From UBA1275 sp002323515 (lineage in GTDB: Bacteria > Bacteroidota > Rhodothermia > Balneolales > Balneolaceae), in contig CAXGAH010000003.1 of the NCBI GenBank assembly GCA_964007875.1, positions 62,001 through 126,000 of the forward strand: a stretch of 64,000 nucleotides of DNA, given 5' to 3'. Under the pieces are notes generated by a model. That model was not told the DNA's origin. It saw only the letters and a program-made list of their open reading frames with translations, and made no database searches. Made by a program: the position numbers and the translations under genes. Positions 37,334-46,447 of this stretch are shown piece after piece. Numbering within the stretch: position 1 is the first letter of the stretch; the number at the start of each line of letters is the position of its first letter.

Positions 37334-38071
37334 TTAATCATGGTTAAAAGTAATGATTCCATCTTTCATTACGGGTAAGACGTCATGGGTATTCAATTTC
37401 GAGCAAAAACTTATATCATCTTCCGATACCAAATCTTTTAATCGATTTGCATGGTCACTATGAAAAATAGTATCCACCACCGAATCTCCGTACTGCTGAA
37501 AAAGTGCAAAAGCTATTTTAGCACCATCCTTCAATATTTGGGGTTGATTACTGGCTCCCAATGCATCTAAAATTGTGCCTGCACACAAGGTATCCTCCAA
37601 TGACTGCTTTCCTCTCCAGCCAGAACATATAAGAACCACTTGGTCTGAACATTGTTGAATCATGTGGATAATAGAACTCATATTTATGAAGGTACCAATA
37701 TAAATTTGCTTGGCCAAAGCTGCTTTTTTCATGGCTTTGGTCCCGTTAGTAGTATTAAAAATCAAGGTTTTTCCTTTTACCCTTTCTTCGGTATACTCAA
37801 ATGGTGAATTCCCTAAATGATACCCCTCAATTTTTCTTCCGTCCTTTTCTCCACACAGTAAAAAATCTCCAGCTTCCATAGTCTGTGCAATGCGACCTGC
37901 CGCTGCCAAATCTTCTACTGGAATTACTTTATTCGCTCCATTATGAAGCGCTTTTATCATAGAAGAACTCGCTCGAAGCACATCAATAATGACTACCGTC
38001 TTGCCTCTAACATCTTCCTCTTGAAATCCGTGTACTGAAAAATACACATCTATTGTCGCTAAATCTGACAT
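37334..38071 (-). CDS. comB: 2-phosphosulfolactate phosphatase
   Basis: A 245-residue ComB-family phosphatase. Family motifs are VVIIDVLRASSSMIKAL (27-43), LCGEKDGRKIEGYHLGNSP and NTTNGTKAM. It dephosphorylates 2-phospho-3-sulfolactate to 3-sulfolactate, step two of coenzyme M synthesis in archaea. The ComA partner is encoded at 60323-61141, so the pathway to sulfolactate appears complete in two separate places. It sits between gcvT and ftsK without functional relation to either. A methanogen coenzyme is unlikely here; sulfolactate or a sulfonolipid precursor is the better inference. Confidence 0.87.
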   Translation of the reverse strand: MSDLATIDVYFSVHGFQEEDVRGKTVVIIDVLRASSSMIKALHNGANKVIPVEDLAAAGRIAQTMEAGDFLLCGEKDGRKIEGYHLGNSPFEYTEERVKGKTLIFNTTNGTKAMKKAALAKQIYIGTFINMSSIIHMIQQCSDQVVLICSGWRGKQSLEDTLCAGTILDALGASNQPQILKDGAKIAFALFQQYGDSVVDTIFHSDHANRLKDLVSEDDISFCSKLNTHDVLPVMKDGIITFNHD

Positions 38072-38090
38072 ACATTCACACCTTTATACC

Positions 38091-39188
38091 CTATACAAAA
38101 GGGGGAGAAGTAACCGTAATGGGAACTTCTTTGTTTCTTATTTGAATAACTATTGGTTCGTTTGATGCCAAAGCATCGGTTTGTACATAGGCCATGCCTA
38201 TTCCTTTTTCTAATGAAATAGACATTCCACCACTGGTAACCTTACCAACAATATTGGATTGAGCGTCTAATAATTCATAGCCTTTTCGGGGTATGGCTTT
38301 CTCATGTTCGATCACAAACCCAATTAACTTTTTTTCCACTCCTTTTTCTTTTATCGCAATAAGCGCATTCGAGCCAACGAAAGGTCCTTTGGGTAATTTA
38401 GTAATCCAACCTAAGCGAGCCTGTAGTGGATTAGTTTCCGACGTAATATCGTTGCCATAAAGTGCATACCCTTTTTCCAAGCGAAGGGTGTCACGCGCCC
38501 CTAACCCACAAAGCTTAAATCCGAAAGCAGCACCCTGTGTAACCAAAGCTTCGAATACCTTGTGAGCATCATATTTTTTTACATTTATGTACAGCTCAAA
38601 GCCCTTTTCACCCGTGTATCCGGTGGCGCTAATTAAACTGGGCATCCCGCACACTTCGCCATGTTCAAATGCATAAAAAGGTATCTGCTGAACATCTGTA
38701 TGTGTTAACTCCGATAAAAGATCGGCTGATTTGGGTCCTTGCAAAGCAAGTAGGACATAATCATCAGACGCATTTTCTAGCTCTGCGCCCATTGTATTTT
38801 GAGAGACGATCCAATCCCAATCTTTATCAATATTTGCACCATTCACTACCATCATATATTCTTTAGAAGCCAGTCGGTAGATAATTAAATCATCTACAAT
38901 GCCTCCATTTTCATAACACATACAACTATACTGTGCCTTACCAATAGATATGGTCGATACATCATTTACCGTTACCCATTGAAGAAGTTCTAAAGCCTTA
39001 GGGCCTCGCACAAAAAACTCCCCCATATGTGACACATCAAAAAGACCTACATTTTCTCGTACAGCCCGATGCTCAACTTTTATACCCTCGTATTGAATAG
39101 GCATTTCAAATCCTGCAAAAGGAACCATCTTAGCTCCTGCTTCAAGATGTTGAACATAAAAAGGTGTTCGTTTTAAGCGATCAGACAT
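38091..39188 (-). CDS. gcvT: Glycine cleavage system aminomethyltransferase (T protein)
   Basis: A 365-residue GcvT: an N-terminal folate-binding core with MVPFAGFEMPIQYEG, NVGLFDVSHMGE and MMVVNGANIDKDWDW, then SATGYTGEKGFELY and GLGARDTLRLEKGY. A short C-terminal barrel ends GKVTSGGMSISLEKGIGMAY. It transfers the methylene group from lipoyl-H protein to tetrahydrofolate in glycine catabolism. The P and H proteins are not in the window. It is the first gene of the long minus-strand block; the 196-base upstream region shows no glycine riboswitch that I can recognise. Confidence 0.95.
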   Translation of the reverse strand: MSDRLKRTPFYVQHLEAGAKMVPFAGFEMPIQYEGIKVEHRAVRENVGLFDVSHMGEFFVRGPKALELLQWVTVNDVSTISIGKAQYSCMCYENGGIVDDLIIYRLASKEYMMVVNGANIDKDWDWIVSQNTMGAELENASDDYVLLALQGPKSADLLSELTHTDVQQIPFYAFEHGEVCGMPSLISATGYTGEKGFELYINVKKYDAHKVFEALVTQGAAFGFKLCGLGARDTLRLEKGYALYGNDITSETNPLQARLGWITKLPKGPFVGSNALIAIKEKGVEKKLIGFVIEHEKAIPRKGYELLDAQSNIVGKVTSGGMSISLEKGIGMAYVQTDALASNEPIVIQIRNKEVPITVTSPPFV

Positions 39189-39352
39189 AGAATATGGTTA
39201 GGCGGTAAATTACATAGTGCGTTATTGACTGCTATATGAGGTAAATGGACGGGTGAATTTAGTGATTTTTTACATAAGGTATGTGTTTAGCTTAGAATGA
39301 TATAGCCTCACTTATGGTTACGGCCATATAACAATATGACCATTATAAATAT

Positions 39353-39360
39353 TACCTTTG
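39353..39360 (+). promoter_or_regulatory. Candidate -7 promoter element TACCTTTG
   Basis: TACCTTTG matches the Bacteroidota consensus TAnnTTTG exactly and lies 25 bases before the ATG of the flavin reductase. No clear -33 TTG was found at the expected distance. Motif evidence only. Confidence 0.4.
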
Positions 39361-39384
39361 TAATCGAATTATGTATCTAATACT

Positions 39385-40020
39385 ATGAAACACCTAAATA
39401 CAGACCACCTAGCTCAACTACCTAGCCGGAAAAAAGCCCATCTTATTAATAGCGTGGTAGGGTATAAATCTATCCATCTCATCGGTACCCATTCCGAAGA
39501 CTGGAGCAACCTGTGTATCATCTCCACTCTTACGCATTTAGGTAGCAATCCTGCGCTCTTAGGTTTTGTACTACGCCCAACTACCGTACCCCGACACACC
39601 TACGATATAGTACAAAAAAATCCTTATTTCACAGTAAATAATGTTACCGAAGGTCTACTTGAGGGCGGGCATCAATCCTCGGCTAGTTATGACGAACAGA
39701 TAAATGAATTCAAGGAAGTCGGCTTAAAAGAAGAGTGGAAAAATGATTTTAAAGCACCTTATGTACAAGATAGTCCGATTCAACTTGGCTGTAAATGGAT
39801 TCGTGAGTTGCCAATTATCGAAAATGGTTGTCGCTTTTTAATTGGTCAAATAGAAGAAATCTACATTCAGGATACGCTTATAGGCGAAGATTCCGACGGA
39901 TTTCTATCACTGGAAGCTGCGGGTTTAATCTGTGGTTCCGGTATGGATGGGTATTATCGTCCTAATTTTTTGCATCGCCGAAACTATGCCCAACCCAATG
40001 TCCCTCCCCATACAATATAA
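39385..40020 (+). CDS. Flavin reductase-like (FMN-binding split barrel) protein
   Basis: A 211-residue protein of the DIM6/NTAB flavin reductase-like family. The FMN-binding split barrel is indicated by NSVVGYKSIHLIGTHSEDWSN-type strands, LGFVLRPTTVPRHTYD and NPYFTVNN. It may reduce FMN or act as an NAD(P)H:flavin oxidoreductase; substrate and partner are not evident. It is a single gene with a TACCTTTG promoter candidate upstream; 176 bases separate it from mrp, including a weak GGCAG/CTGCC hairpin at 40054-40068. Confidence 0.82.
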   Translation: MKHLNTDHLAQLPSRKKAHLINSVVGYKSIHLIGTHSEDWSNLCIISTLTHLGSNPALLGFVLRPTTVPRHTYDIVQKNPYFTVNNVTEGLLEGGHQSSASYDEQINEFKEVGLKEEWKNDFKAPYVQDSPIQLGCKWIRELPIIENGCRFLIGQIEEIYIQDTLIGEDSDGFLSLEAAGLICGSGMDGYYRPNFLHRRNYAQPNVPPHTI

Positions 40021-40196
40021 TCCCCATTACACAGCCCCTTAATACTTCCCCTTGGCAGAGCCACTGCCGTTTCATGAACCAATATCTCGGAACGCTGTCC
40101 TAAGGATTTCTGCAACCAAGTCAGAAGTTGTGTATTTTGTTACAATCTTAATTTGTCTACGTACACAATTCAACACCCAAGAAATAAAACTGTAGT

Positions 40197-41324
40197 ATGG
40201 CCATTCAAAAAGAACAAATAAAAACCGCGCTGGCGCATGTTCTTCATCCCGAAAAAAAAGTAGATATCGTATCCTTAAATATGATTCAAGATATTATTGT
40301 TCAGGATAAATACGTCTCGTTTACCCTTGAAATGCCCGCTCAAAACGACCATCTTGCTCAAGGATTGTCTCAGGGTTGCGAAGGTGCCATACACAAATTC
40401 ATCGATCGAGATGCAGTGGTCGATATACAGATTGGAATAAATGTATCCCAACAAAGGCAAACCCCGCCACCTGCGCCAGAGCTCACTGCCTCACCACTAT
40501 CCGGAGTCAAAAATATTATTGCTGTGGCATCTGGAAAAGGGGGCGTCGGTAAATCAACGGTAGCCGTCAACTTAGCCGCTGCCTTAGCCAGAAATGGCGC
40601 CAAAGTTGGTCTCATGGACGCTGACATATATGGTCCTAGTATACCAACCATGTTCGATTTATTCGAGCGGCCCAATATCACCATCCAAAAAAAATTAATC
40701 CCTTTAGAAAAATATGGCATCAAATTAGTATCCATGGGATTTCTGGTTGATGTAAACCAGGCCATGGTATGGAGAGGTCCTATGGTGACCAGCGCTATTA
40801 AGCAGTTCATGAATGACGTTGAATGGGGCGAACTAGATTTTATGATTTTAGACTTACCTCCCGGAACAGGAGATATACAATTAACCATCGTACAGTCCGT
40901 ACCGTTATCGGGCGCCGTAATTGTTTCCACCCCTCAAAATGTGGCTCTGGATGATGTACGAAAAGGGGTGGCTATGTTTCACAAAGTGAATGTTCCTGTG
41001 TTAGGAGTCATCGAAAATATGGCTTATTTTATCCCGCCTGATGCGCCTGAAAAGAAATACTATATCTTTGGACAAGGAGGAGCGAGTCGCCTAGCCGACG
41101 AATTAGCTGTACCAGTACTGGGTGAAATACCCCTCGAGCAACCTATTCGCGAATCCGGCGATAATGGTAAACCCATTGTGTTAGCCGATCAAGAATCCGC
41201 AGCAGCGGCAAGCTTTTTAGCCTGTAGCGCCAATATGCAACAACAGCTTGCCATCCGTGCGGCGCAAATCCCAAAGGACCTTTCTATTTCCTTTACGGGA
41301 AAATCCCCATCTGCTCATACATAA
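40197..41324 (+). CDS. Mrp/NBP35-type P-loop ATPase (iron-sulfur carrier)
   Basis: A 375-residue Mrp-family protein. Residues 1-90 are a DUF59-like domain, followed by the deviant Walker A ASGKGGVGKST (about 110-120), DADIYGPSIP, LDLPPGTGD and ENMAYF. The family loads Fe-S clusters. The C-terminal CxxC normally following ENMAYF is absent (FIPPDAPEKKYYIFG instead), which I believe is common in Bacteroidota; cluster binding would then differ. Its last 32 bases overlap the convergent gdhA gene. Confidence 0.9.
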   Translation: MAIQKEQIKTALAHVLHPEKKVDIVSLNMIQDIIVQDKYVSFTLEMPAQNDHLAQGLSQGCEGAIHKFIDRDAVVDIQIGINVSQQRQTPPPAPELTASPLSGVKNIIAVASGKGGVGKSTVAVNLAAALARNGAKVGLMDADIYGPSIPTMFDLFERPNITIQKKLIPLEKYGIKLVSMGFLVDVNQAMVWRGPMVTSAIKQFMNDVEWGELDFMILDLPPGTGDIQLTIVQSVPLSGAVIVSTPQNVALDDVRKGVAMFHKVNVPVLGVIENMAYFIPPDAPEKKYYIFGQGGASRLADELAVPVLGEIPLEQPIRESGDNGKPIVLADQESAAAASFLACSANMQQQLAIRAAQIPKDLSISFTGKSPSAHT

Positions 41325-42699
41325 TACCAATTTTATTAATCGCATTAACAAATGCAGCCATCCGAAGATCATCCAAGTTATGCTCCTCACGAATAGTAGT
41401 AATCTGCTCGTAAGCAGTTATCATACTTTCCTCTAATCCAGAATCTACCAGGTCATACTCATCGGCTCCTCGGGTAAGAACCTTTCGTTCCACCTCCCCA
41501 AACGATTTACCTGCTAATTGTTCAATTTCTGAGACAATTCGCATTAAACTAGCCTCATCAAAACGCTTATTCAACCTTCCGTATCGTACGTGTTGAATAT
41601 TTTTGAGCCATTCGAAATACGAAACAATTACCCCGCCTGCATTCAGGTATGAATCTGGAATAATTAAGGCCCCTCGTTCTTTCAAGTACTCATGAGCATC
41701 TGCTGTAGTAGGACCATTAGCCGCCTCAGCAATAATCTTTGCCTTAATTTTTGGGGCATTTTCTATGGTTATTTGACTTTCAAGTGCGGCTGGAATAATG
41801 ATATCACATTCTTGTTCAAAAATAACCCGCCTGCCCTTAAGTGTTATGGAGTTCCCAAATCCAATAATGCTGCCGGTTTCCTTACGATAGTCCATGAGTG
41901 CTTTCAAGTCCAAACCATTTGGATCATAAATTGTTCCTTCCATTTCAGCCACTCCTACCAATTTCGCTCCCGCCTCGGTCATATATAGTGCAGAATGATA
42001 CCCTACATTACCCAATCCCTGCACCACAAAGGTTTTACTCTCAACACCGGTGCTCAAACCCAGTTTATCCATATCGGTTTTATGGTTACAAGCTTCGCGA
42101 ATACCAAAATAAACCCCGCGCCCTGTGGCTTCCGTACGTCCGCGGATACCTCCTTGCTGTATTGGTTTACCAGTTACGCAGGCTTCGGCATTCAAATCGT
42201 CACTCATCTGCCTATAGGTGTCTAAAATCCACCCCATCTCACGGGCTGACGTTCCATAATCGGGCGCAGGCACATCTACCGCCGGGCCAATAAACCCTTT
42301 TTTAATTAATTCGAAGGTATAACGTCGAGTTATTTTTTCTAACTCTCTATCTGAATATTCGCGCGTACTAATTTTAACCCCCCCTTTAGCTCCGCCAAAA
42401 GGAACATCAACAATCGCGCATTTATAGGTCATTAGCGCAGCCAAAGCCATAGTCTCATCCTCGTCCACCTTATGCGAGTACCGAATACCCCCCTTGGTAG
42501 GTATTTTATGATGGGAATGCTCTACTCGCCATCCCTCAATCACTTGAATGCTCCCATCGTCCCTTTTAATCGGAAAAACCACCTTATATACTGTATTACA
42601 GACCTTAATTTGATTCAAAATACCCTTATCGAATCGCGTAAAAGGAGCGGCCTTATCAAAATTATGATTGACCTGCTCGTAAAACTTATAATGCTTCAT
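41293..42699 (-). CDS. Glu/Leu/Phe/Val-family glutamate dehydrogenase
   Basis: A 468-residue dehydrogenase interconverting glutamate and 2-oxoglutarate. The N-terminal domain includes KGGIRYSHKV and PFGGAKGGVKIS with the catalytic lysine (about residue 103), then GPAVDVPAPDYGT and TGRGVYFGIREA. The Rossmann domain follows with VQGLGNVGYHSA (about 225-236). NAD versus NADP use cannot be read confidently. The last 32 bases lie over the mrp 3' end. Upstream DNA (42700-43217) is non-coding with an inverted repeat at 42820-42860. Confidence 0.92.
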   Translation of the reverse strand: MKHYKFYEQVNHNFDKAAPFTRFDKGILNQIKVCNTVYKVVFPIKRDDGSIQVIEGWRVEHSHHKIPTKGGIRYSHKVDEDETMALAALMTYKCAIVDVPFGGAKGGVKISTREYSDRELEKITRRYTFELIKKGFIGPAVDVPAPDYGTSAREMGWILDTYRQMSDDLNAEACVTGKPIQQGGIRGRTEATGRGVYFGIREACNHKTDMDKLGLSTGVESKTFVVQGLGNVGYHSALYMTEAGAKLVGVAEMEGTIYDPNGLDLKALMDYRKETGSIIGFGNSITLKGRRVIFEQECDIIIPAALESQITIENAPKIKAKIIAEAANGPTTADAHEYLKERGALIIPDSYLNAGGVIVSYFEWLKNIQHVRYGRLNKRFDEASLMRIVSEIEQLAGKSFGEVERKVLTRGADEYDLVDSGLEESMITAYEQITTIREEHNLDDLRMAAFVNAINKIGIMYEQMGIFP

Positions 42700-43217
42700 G
42701 TAGACAATTAACTTTTTGGGGGTTAATGGGTTTGGTTACCAAGCCATGCCGTTACTCTTACTATCATACGGTATAGTAGCCCTTTGAACTCAAACTTTTA
42801 ATGGTCTAATGGTCGGGAGTTTCTGAGACATTTACAACAAAAAAGCGCTTTTCTCAGAAAAGGATTTTTGTCCCCTAATTGATTTTTTGGGATGCCTCCC
42901 CACCTTATTCCTTTCTTCGGGCTATGTCAAACCCATAACTATAATAAGCCTGATATTTTTTATACAACACTATTTCTACCTCACTATCCTAGACTAATTT
43001 TAGAGCTAAGTGTTACTCAAGCAATCGGTTTATTTTCGAAGCGTTTTATTTGTCTAAGCTCTGATTGAATTGCTAACTTTTCCATTTTATGTACTTAATG
43101 ATAATCGATTATTTCAACTTTTATTGATTTGATGCTTTAGCTATATACTAAATAACCCCAAGCCTTTTCACCATGAACCCGTCGGAGACATTACAAATAT
43201 CTTATTCTGTGCTTTAA
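42700..43217. other. Non-coding region between gdh and the truncated dipeptidase, with an inverted repeat
   Basis: No supportable gene in about 515 AT-rich bases. A 9-base inverted repeat (TTTCTGAGA 42820-42828, TCTCAGAAA 42852-42860) encloses the perfect 12-base palindrome AAAAGCGCTTTT (42841-42852). It lies 120-160 bases upstream of the glutamate dehydrogenase start and may be an operator or a structured leader. The missing 5' part of the M19 dipeptidase gene may have been replaced by this DNA. Confidence 0.5.
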
Positions 43218-44192
43218 AAATTACCATTAAGAATAAGAAATCTAGTCGATGAGTATGCGCCCGATCGTATCGAGCTAGCCGTAAACGCTGAACAGATACA
43301 GGAGATCCAAGCTCGCGGAAAAAAAGTTGCTATGATTGGGGTTGAAAATGCCTATCCCATTGGAACTTATCATTCTCGCGTAAAAGAATTTCACGAAAGG
43401 GGAGCGAGGTATATGTCCTTATCACATAATGGCCATAGTCAATTTTGTGATTCCAATACTGGTGAACGAGACAATGTTTGGTTGTATAACGGCCTTAGTG
43501 ATTTAGGAAAACAAGCCATTGTCGAAATGAATAAATGGGGCATAATGATTGACTTATCTCATCCCTCTAAAGAATCCAACATGCAAACAATGGCCCTATC
43601 AAAAGCCCCAGTTATTGCTTCACATTCTTCGGCAAGGACCGTAAATGACGTGAGTCGTAATTTAGACGATGAAGAGTTATTGGCTCTAAAAGAGAATGGT
43701 GGAGTTGTTCAAACAGTGGCCTTCCGTAGTTATGTTGATTCAGAAAAACATGCTCAATGGCAAGCCGCTTCAGATGAATTATTCGATGCCCGTACCTCTG
43801 CCTTAGGCTTTGAACGAAAAAGTTGGGCCTATATCCGGACAATGGAGGCAACTGATCGAGACCAATACATAACGCAATATCGTGCCCTTCAAGCCGAGTT
43901 TAGCGCAACGATATCAGAAAAGGGTCAATACGGGGCCGCTGTTTCAGATTTCATTGACCACCTTGATTACATGGTCAATTTAATTGGTATCAATCATGTG
44001 GGAACTAGCTCAGATTTTGACGGAGGAGGAAGCGTTCATGGTTGGGATGATGCATCTGAAACCTTTTCAATAGCCTTAGTGTTAGTGAAGTGTGGCAAAT
44101 GTGATGAGAAAATAACTAAACTATGGGGAGTAAATCTTCTAAGAGTATTGGATAAGGTGGAAGCCGTCGCGGCGTCTATGCAAGGGAGCTGA
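43218..44192 (+). pseudogene. 5'-truncated M19 (renal) dipeptidase
   Basis: The frame open from 43218 (after TAA 43215-43217) encodes the C-terminal two thirds of a membrane dipeptidase: DEYAPDRIELAVNAEQ, GVENAYPIG, HERGARYMSLSHNGHS, MIDLSHPS, SHSSARTVNDVSRN and NHVGTSSDFDGGG, ending LWGVNLLRVL. The first ATG is 43332. The N-terminal HxD zinc site and the surrounding 80-100 residues are missing and I cannot find them in any frame upstream. The remaining body has no internal stop. Likely an inactive remnant; a short protein from 43332 could still be made. Confidence 0.7.
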
Positions 44193-44233
44193 GTCTTTTA
44201 CCCATCGCTCGGAATACAGTACCCTAACAACCT

Positions 44234-45343
44234 ATGCAGATGAATCCCTCACAAGAGAAAAATAGTCCTGTAAGAAAAATTATTCATGTAGATATGGATG
44301 CATTTTATGCAGCCGTTGAACAGCGTGATCATCCCGAATGGCGTGGTAAACCAGTGATTGTTGGAGGCCGGCCCAGTGGTCGGGGAGTAGTTTCTACCGC
44401 AAGTTATGAAGCCCGTGTATTTGGAGTACATTCGGCTATGCCTGCTTCACAAGCTTACCGATTATGCCCGCATGGAATTTTTGTATCCGCTCGCTTCGAC
44501 GCCTACAAAGAAGCATCCGCTATTATTCGCAATGTTTTTTATGAATATACCGACCTAGTTGAACCCTTGTCTCTGGACGAGGCTTATTTGGATGTAACCG
44601 AAAACCACACACAAAACCCATCCGCTACTTTAATTGCTCGGGAGATAAAACAAAAGATCTACGAACGTACCAAGCTAACCGCGTCTGCCGGAGTTGGACC
44701 CAACAAATTTGTGGCTAAAGTTGCCTCAGACATGGATAAACCAGGTGGATTGACCGTCATTCCCCTCGAAACCATGGAACAATTCTTAGAGGAATTGGAG
44801 ATTAAAAAGTTTTATGGAGTAGGGAAGGCCACCCTTCGAAAAATGCAGGGCCTTGGAATTCAATGCGGCGCTGACTTAAAAAAATGGGATCTAGTTGACC
44901 TAGTTCAAATTTTTGGTAAATCAGGACATTACTATTACCGAATGGCAAGAGGGTTGGATACCCGGCCAGTTCAATCTCATCGTATACGGAAATCTTACGG
45001 AAAAGAACGCACATTTCGTGAGGATATTAGCGAAAGGGAATACATTTTACGGTTTACAGAAAGCCTTTCTGCCACAATTTCTGAGGGCATGCGTACTATT
45101 CCGGCTGCCGGTAAAACCATCACCCTGAAATTGAGATACGATAATTTCGAAACCATTTCACGCAGCCTTAGCCTATCCCACCATACCAATGATGCTTCAG
45201 AAATTAGCCTGGTCACCCAAGAACTCCTAAAAGATACCGAATTTGGTGAACGGCCGGTTCGTTTACTTGGTATTAGCCTCTCCAACTTAGATATAAATGA
45301 GGAAGATCAGGCGCAACAACTTCAGCTCTCCCTTGACAAATAA
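44234..45343 (+). CDS. dinB: DNA polymerase IV (Y family)
   Basis: A 369-residue translesion polymerase. Catalytic residues are in IIHVDMDAFYAAVEQRD (17-33) and the SLDEAYLDVT motif. The steric-gate region includes PVIVGGRPSGRGVVSTASYEAR. Helix-hairpin-helix and little-finger domains follow, and the C-terminus ends QLQLSLDK, resembling the QLxLxL clamp-binding peptide. It copies damaged DNA. An SOS box was not recognised upstream. The gene converges with mscS. Confidence 0.94.
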   Translation: MQMNPSQEKNSPVRKIIHVDMDAFYAAVEQRDHPEWRGKPVIVGGRPSGRGVVSTASYEARVFGVHSAMPASQAYRLCPHGIFVSARFDAYKEASAIIRNVFYEYTDLVEPLSLDEAYLDVTENHTQNPSATLIAREIKQKIYERTKLTASAGVGPNKFVAKVASDMDKPGGLTVIPLETMEQFLEELEIKKFYGVGKATLRKMQGLGIQCGADLKKWDLVDLVQIFGKSGHYYYRMARGLDTRPVQSHRIRKSYGKERTFREDISEREYILRFTESLSATISEGMRTIPAAGKTITLKLRYDNFETISRSLSLSHHTNDASEISLVTQELLKDTEFGERPVRLLGISLSNLDINEEDQAQQLQLSLDK

Positions 45344-45379
45344 AACTCTCGAGCCCTCTAATACTACCCGCCTAGTAAC

Positions 45380-46423
45380 CTATTCCGAAAAAGGGTTTTT
45401 TCCCGTCTTTATGTGTATATCACGTTGAGGGAAAGGAATTTCAATTCCACGCTCGTTAAACTTTCGTACGATGGCTTGGTTTAATTCATTTTGTACGATG
45501 TATCGGTTCTTTACATTTGGAACCCAGACGATGAGCTTCATATTCCAAGCAGAGTCTCCAAAAGAACGAAGATGAATATCATGTTTTCGCCTTTTCATTA
45601 CCGAGGTACTTTCACTTGCCACTTCGTCAAGGGTTTGTAACACCAAATCTAAATCTGAGTCATAGGCCACACCTACACTAATAATCAATTTAAAGGTAGG
45701 ATCTCCGTGGGAGTAGTTTATTACATCTTTACTAACAAAATCTGAATTAGGTACAATAATGGAGATATTCTCCAAAGTTTTAACCTTGGTAGCTCGGATA
45801 TTAATTTCTTCAATATCTCCCTCAATGCCGTTAACAACCACTCGATCACCCACACTGATAGGTCGCTCAAATAACACAATGAGCCCCGAAATAAAGTTAG
45901 AAGTAATGTTCTGAAGGCCAAAACCTATACCCACCGATAAGAAACCAAAGATCACGGCTAAACCCGTGAAATCCACCCCCAAGAACTGAAAAGAGATCAA
46001 TATTCCAATTACCACAATAGAATATTGCGACATTCGGGCTAGAGTGTATTGTAAACCCTCGTCTTGAACAAATCGTGGCAGTATTCGATCACGCAAAATC
46101 TTTTTCAGATACGAAGCACCCATTACAAACATCGTCAATAGTAGGATGAATACCACTAAAGACATTAAGGTAACAGAGGTGTTTGCCAAGGTGAAAAGGG
46201 GAATGTTTAATAAGCTTTTAAGCGAAACCAACCATTCCCACCAACCTTCTGAATTATTAATGGTCTCTAGAACTCCTTCCGTTACACTGTCCGCAGGGAC
46301 AAACAAATCGACCAGTGGAAAGCTTACGCCTTCGCTGGCAGCCACACTATCGTAGCCAGCAACTAGCTGTGTGGATGCGGTGTATGAATCAGCCTGGCTC
46401 AGAATAAATGAATTACCGAACAT
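45380..46423 (-). CDS. MscS-type mechanosensitive channel
   Basis: A 347-residue MscS-like channel. Membrane helices lie at about 78-100, 120-138 and 145-172, the last being the glycine/alanine-rich pore helix FGFLSVGIGFGLQNITSNFISG. The beta domain begins ERPISVGDRVVVNGIEGDIEEINIRATKV. It opens under osmotic downshock in the inner membrane. An N-terminal periplasmic stretch of about 75 residues precedes the first helix. It lies 24 bases downstream of glgP on the same strand. Confidence 0.9.
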   Translation of the reverse strand: MFGNSFILSQADSYTASTQLVAGYDSVAASEGVSFPLVDLFVPADSVTEGVLETINNSEGWWEWLVSLKSLLNIPLFTLANTSVTLMSLVVFILLLTMFVMGASYLKKILRDRILPRFVQDEGLQYTLARMSQYSIVVIGILISFQFLGVDFTGLAVIFGFLSVGIGFGLQNITSNFISGLIVLFERPISVGDRVVVNGIEGDIEEINIRATKVKTLENISIIVPNSDFVSKDVINYSHGDPTFKLIISVGVAYDSDLDLVLQTLDEVASESTSVMKRRKHDIHLRSFGDSAWNMKLIVWVPNVKNRYIVQNELNQAIVRKFNERGIEIPFPQRDIHIKTGKNPFSE

Positions 46424-46447
46424 ACTCTACCCACCAAATTAGAGGGT

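Noticed and set aside
39189..39384. Glycine riboswitch upstream of gcvT
   Set aside because: The 196-base gap lacks the tandem aptamer cores and is mostly AT-rich.
41898..42293. Plus-strand frame of 131 codons antisense to the glutamate dehydrogenase gene
   Set aside because: Histidine/proline/serine-rich composition with no domain, lying wholly opposite a well-supported gene; a shadow frame.
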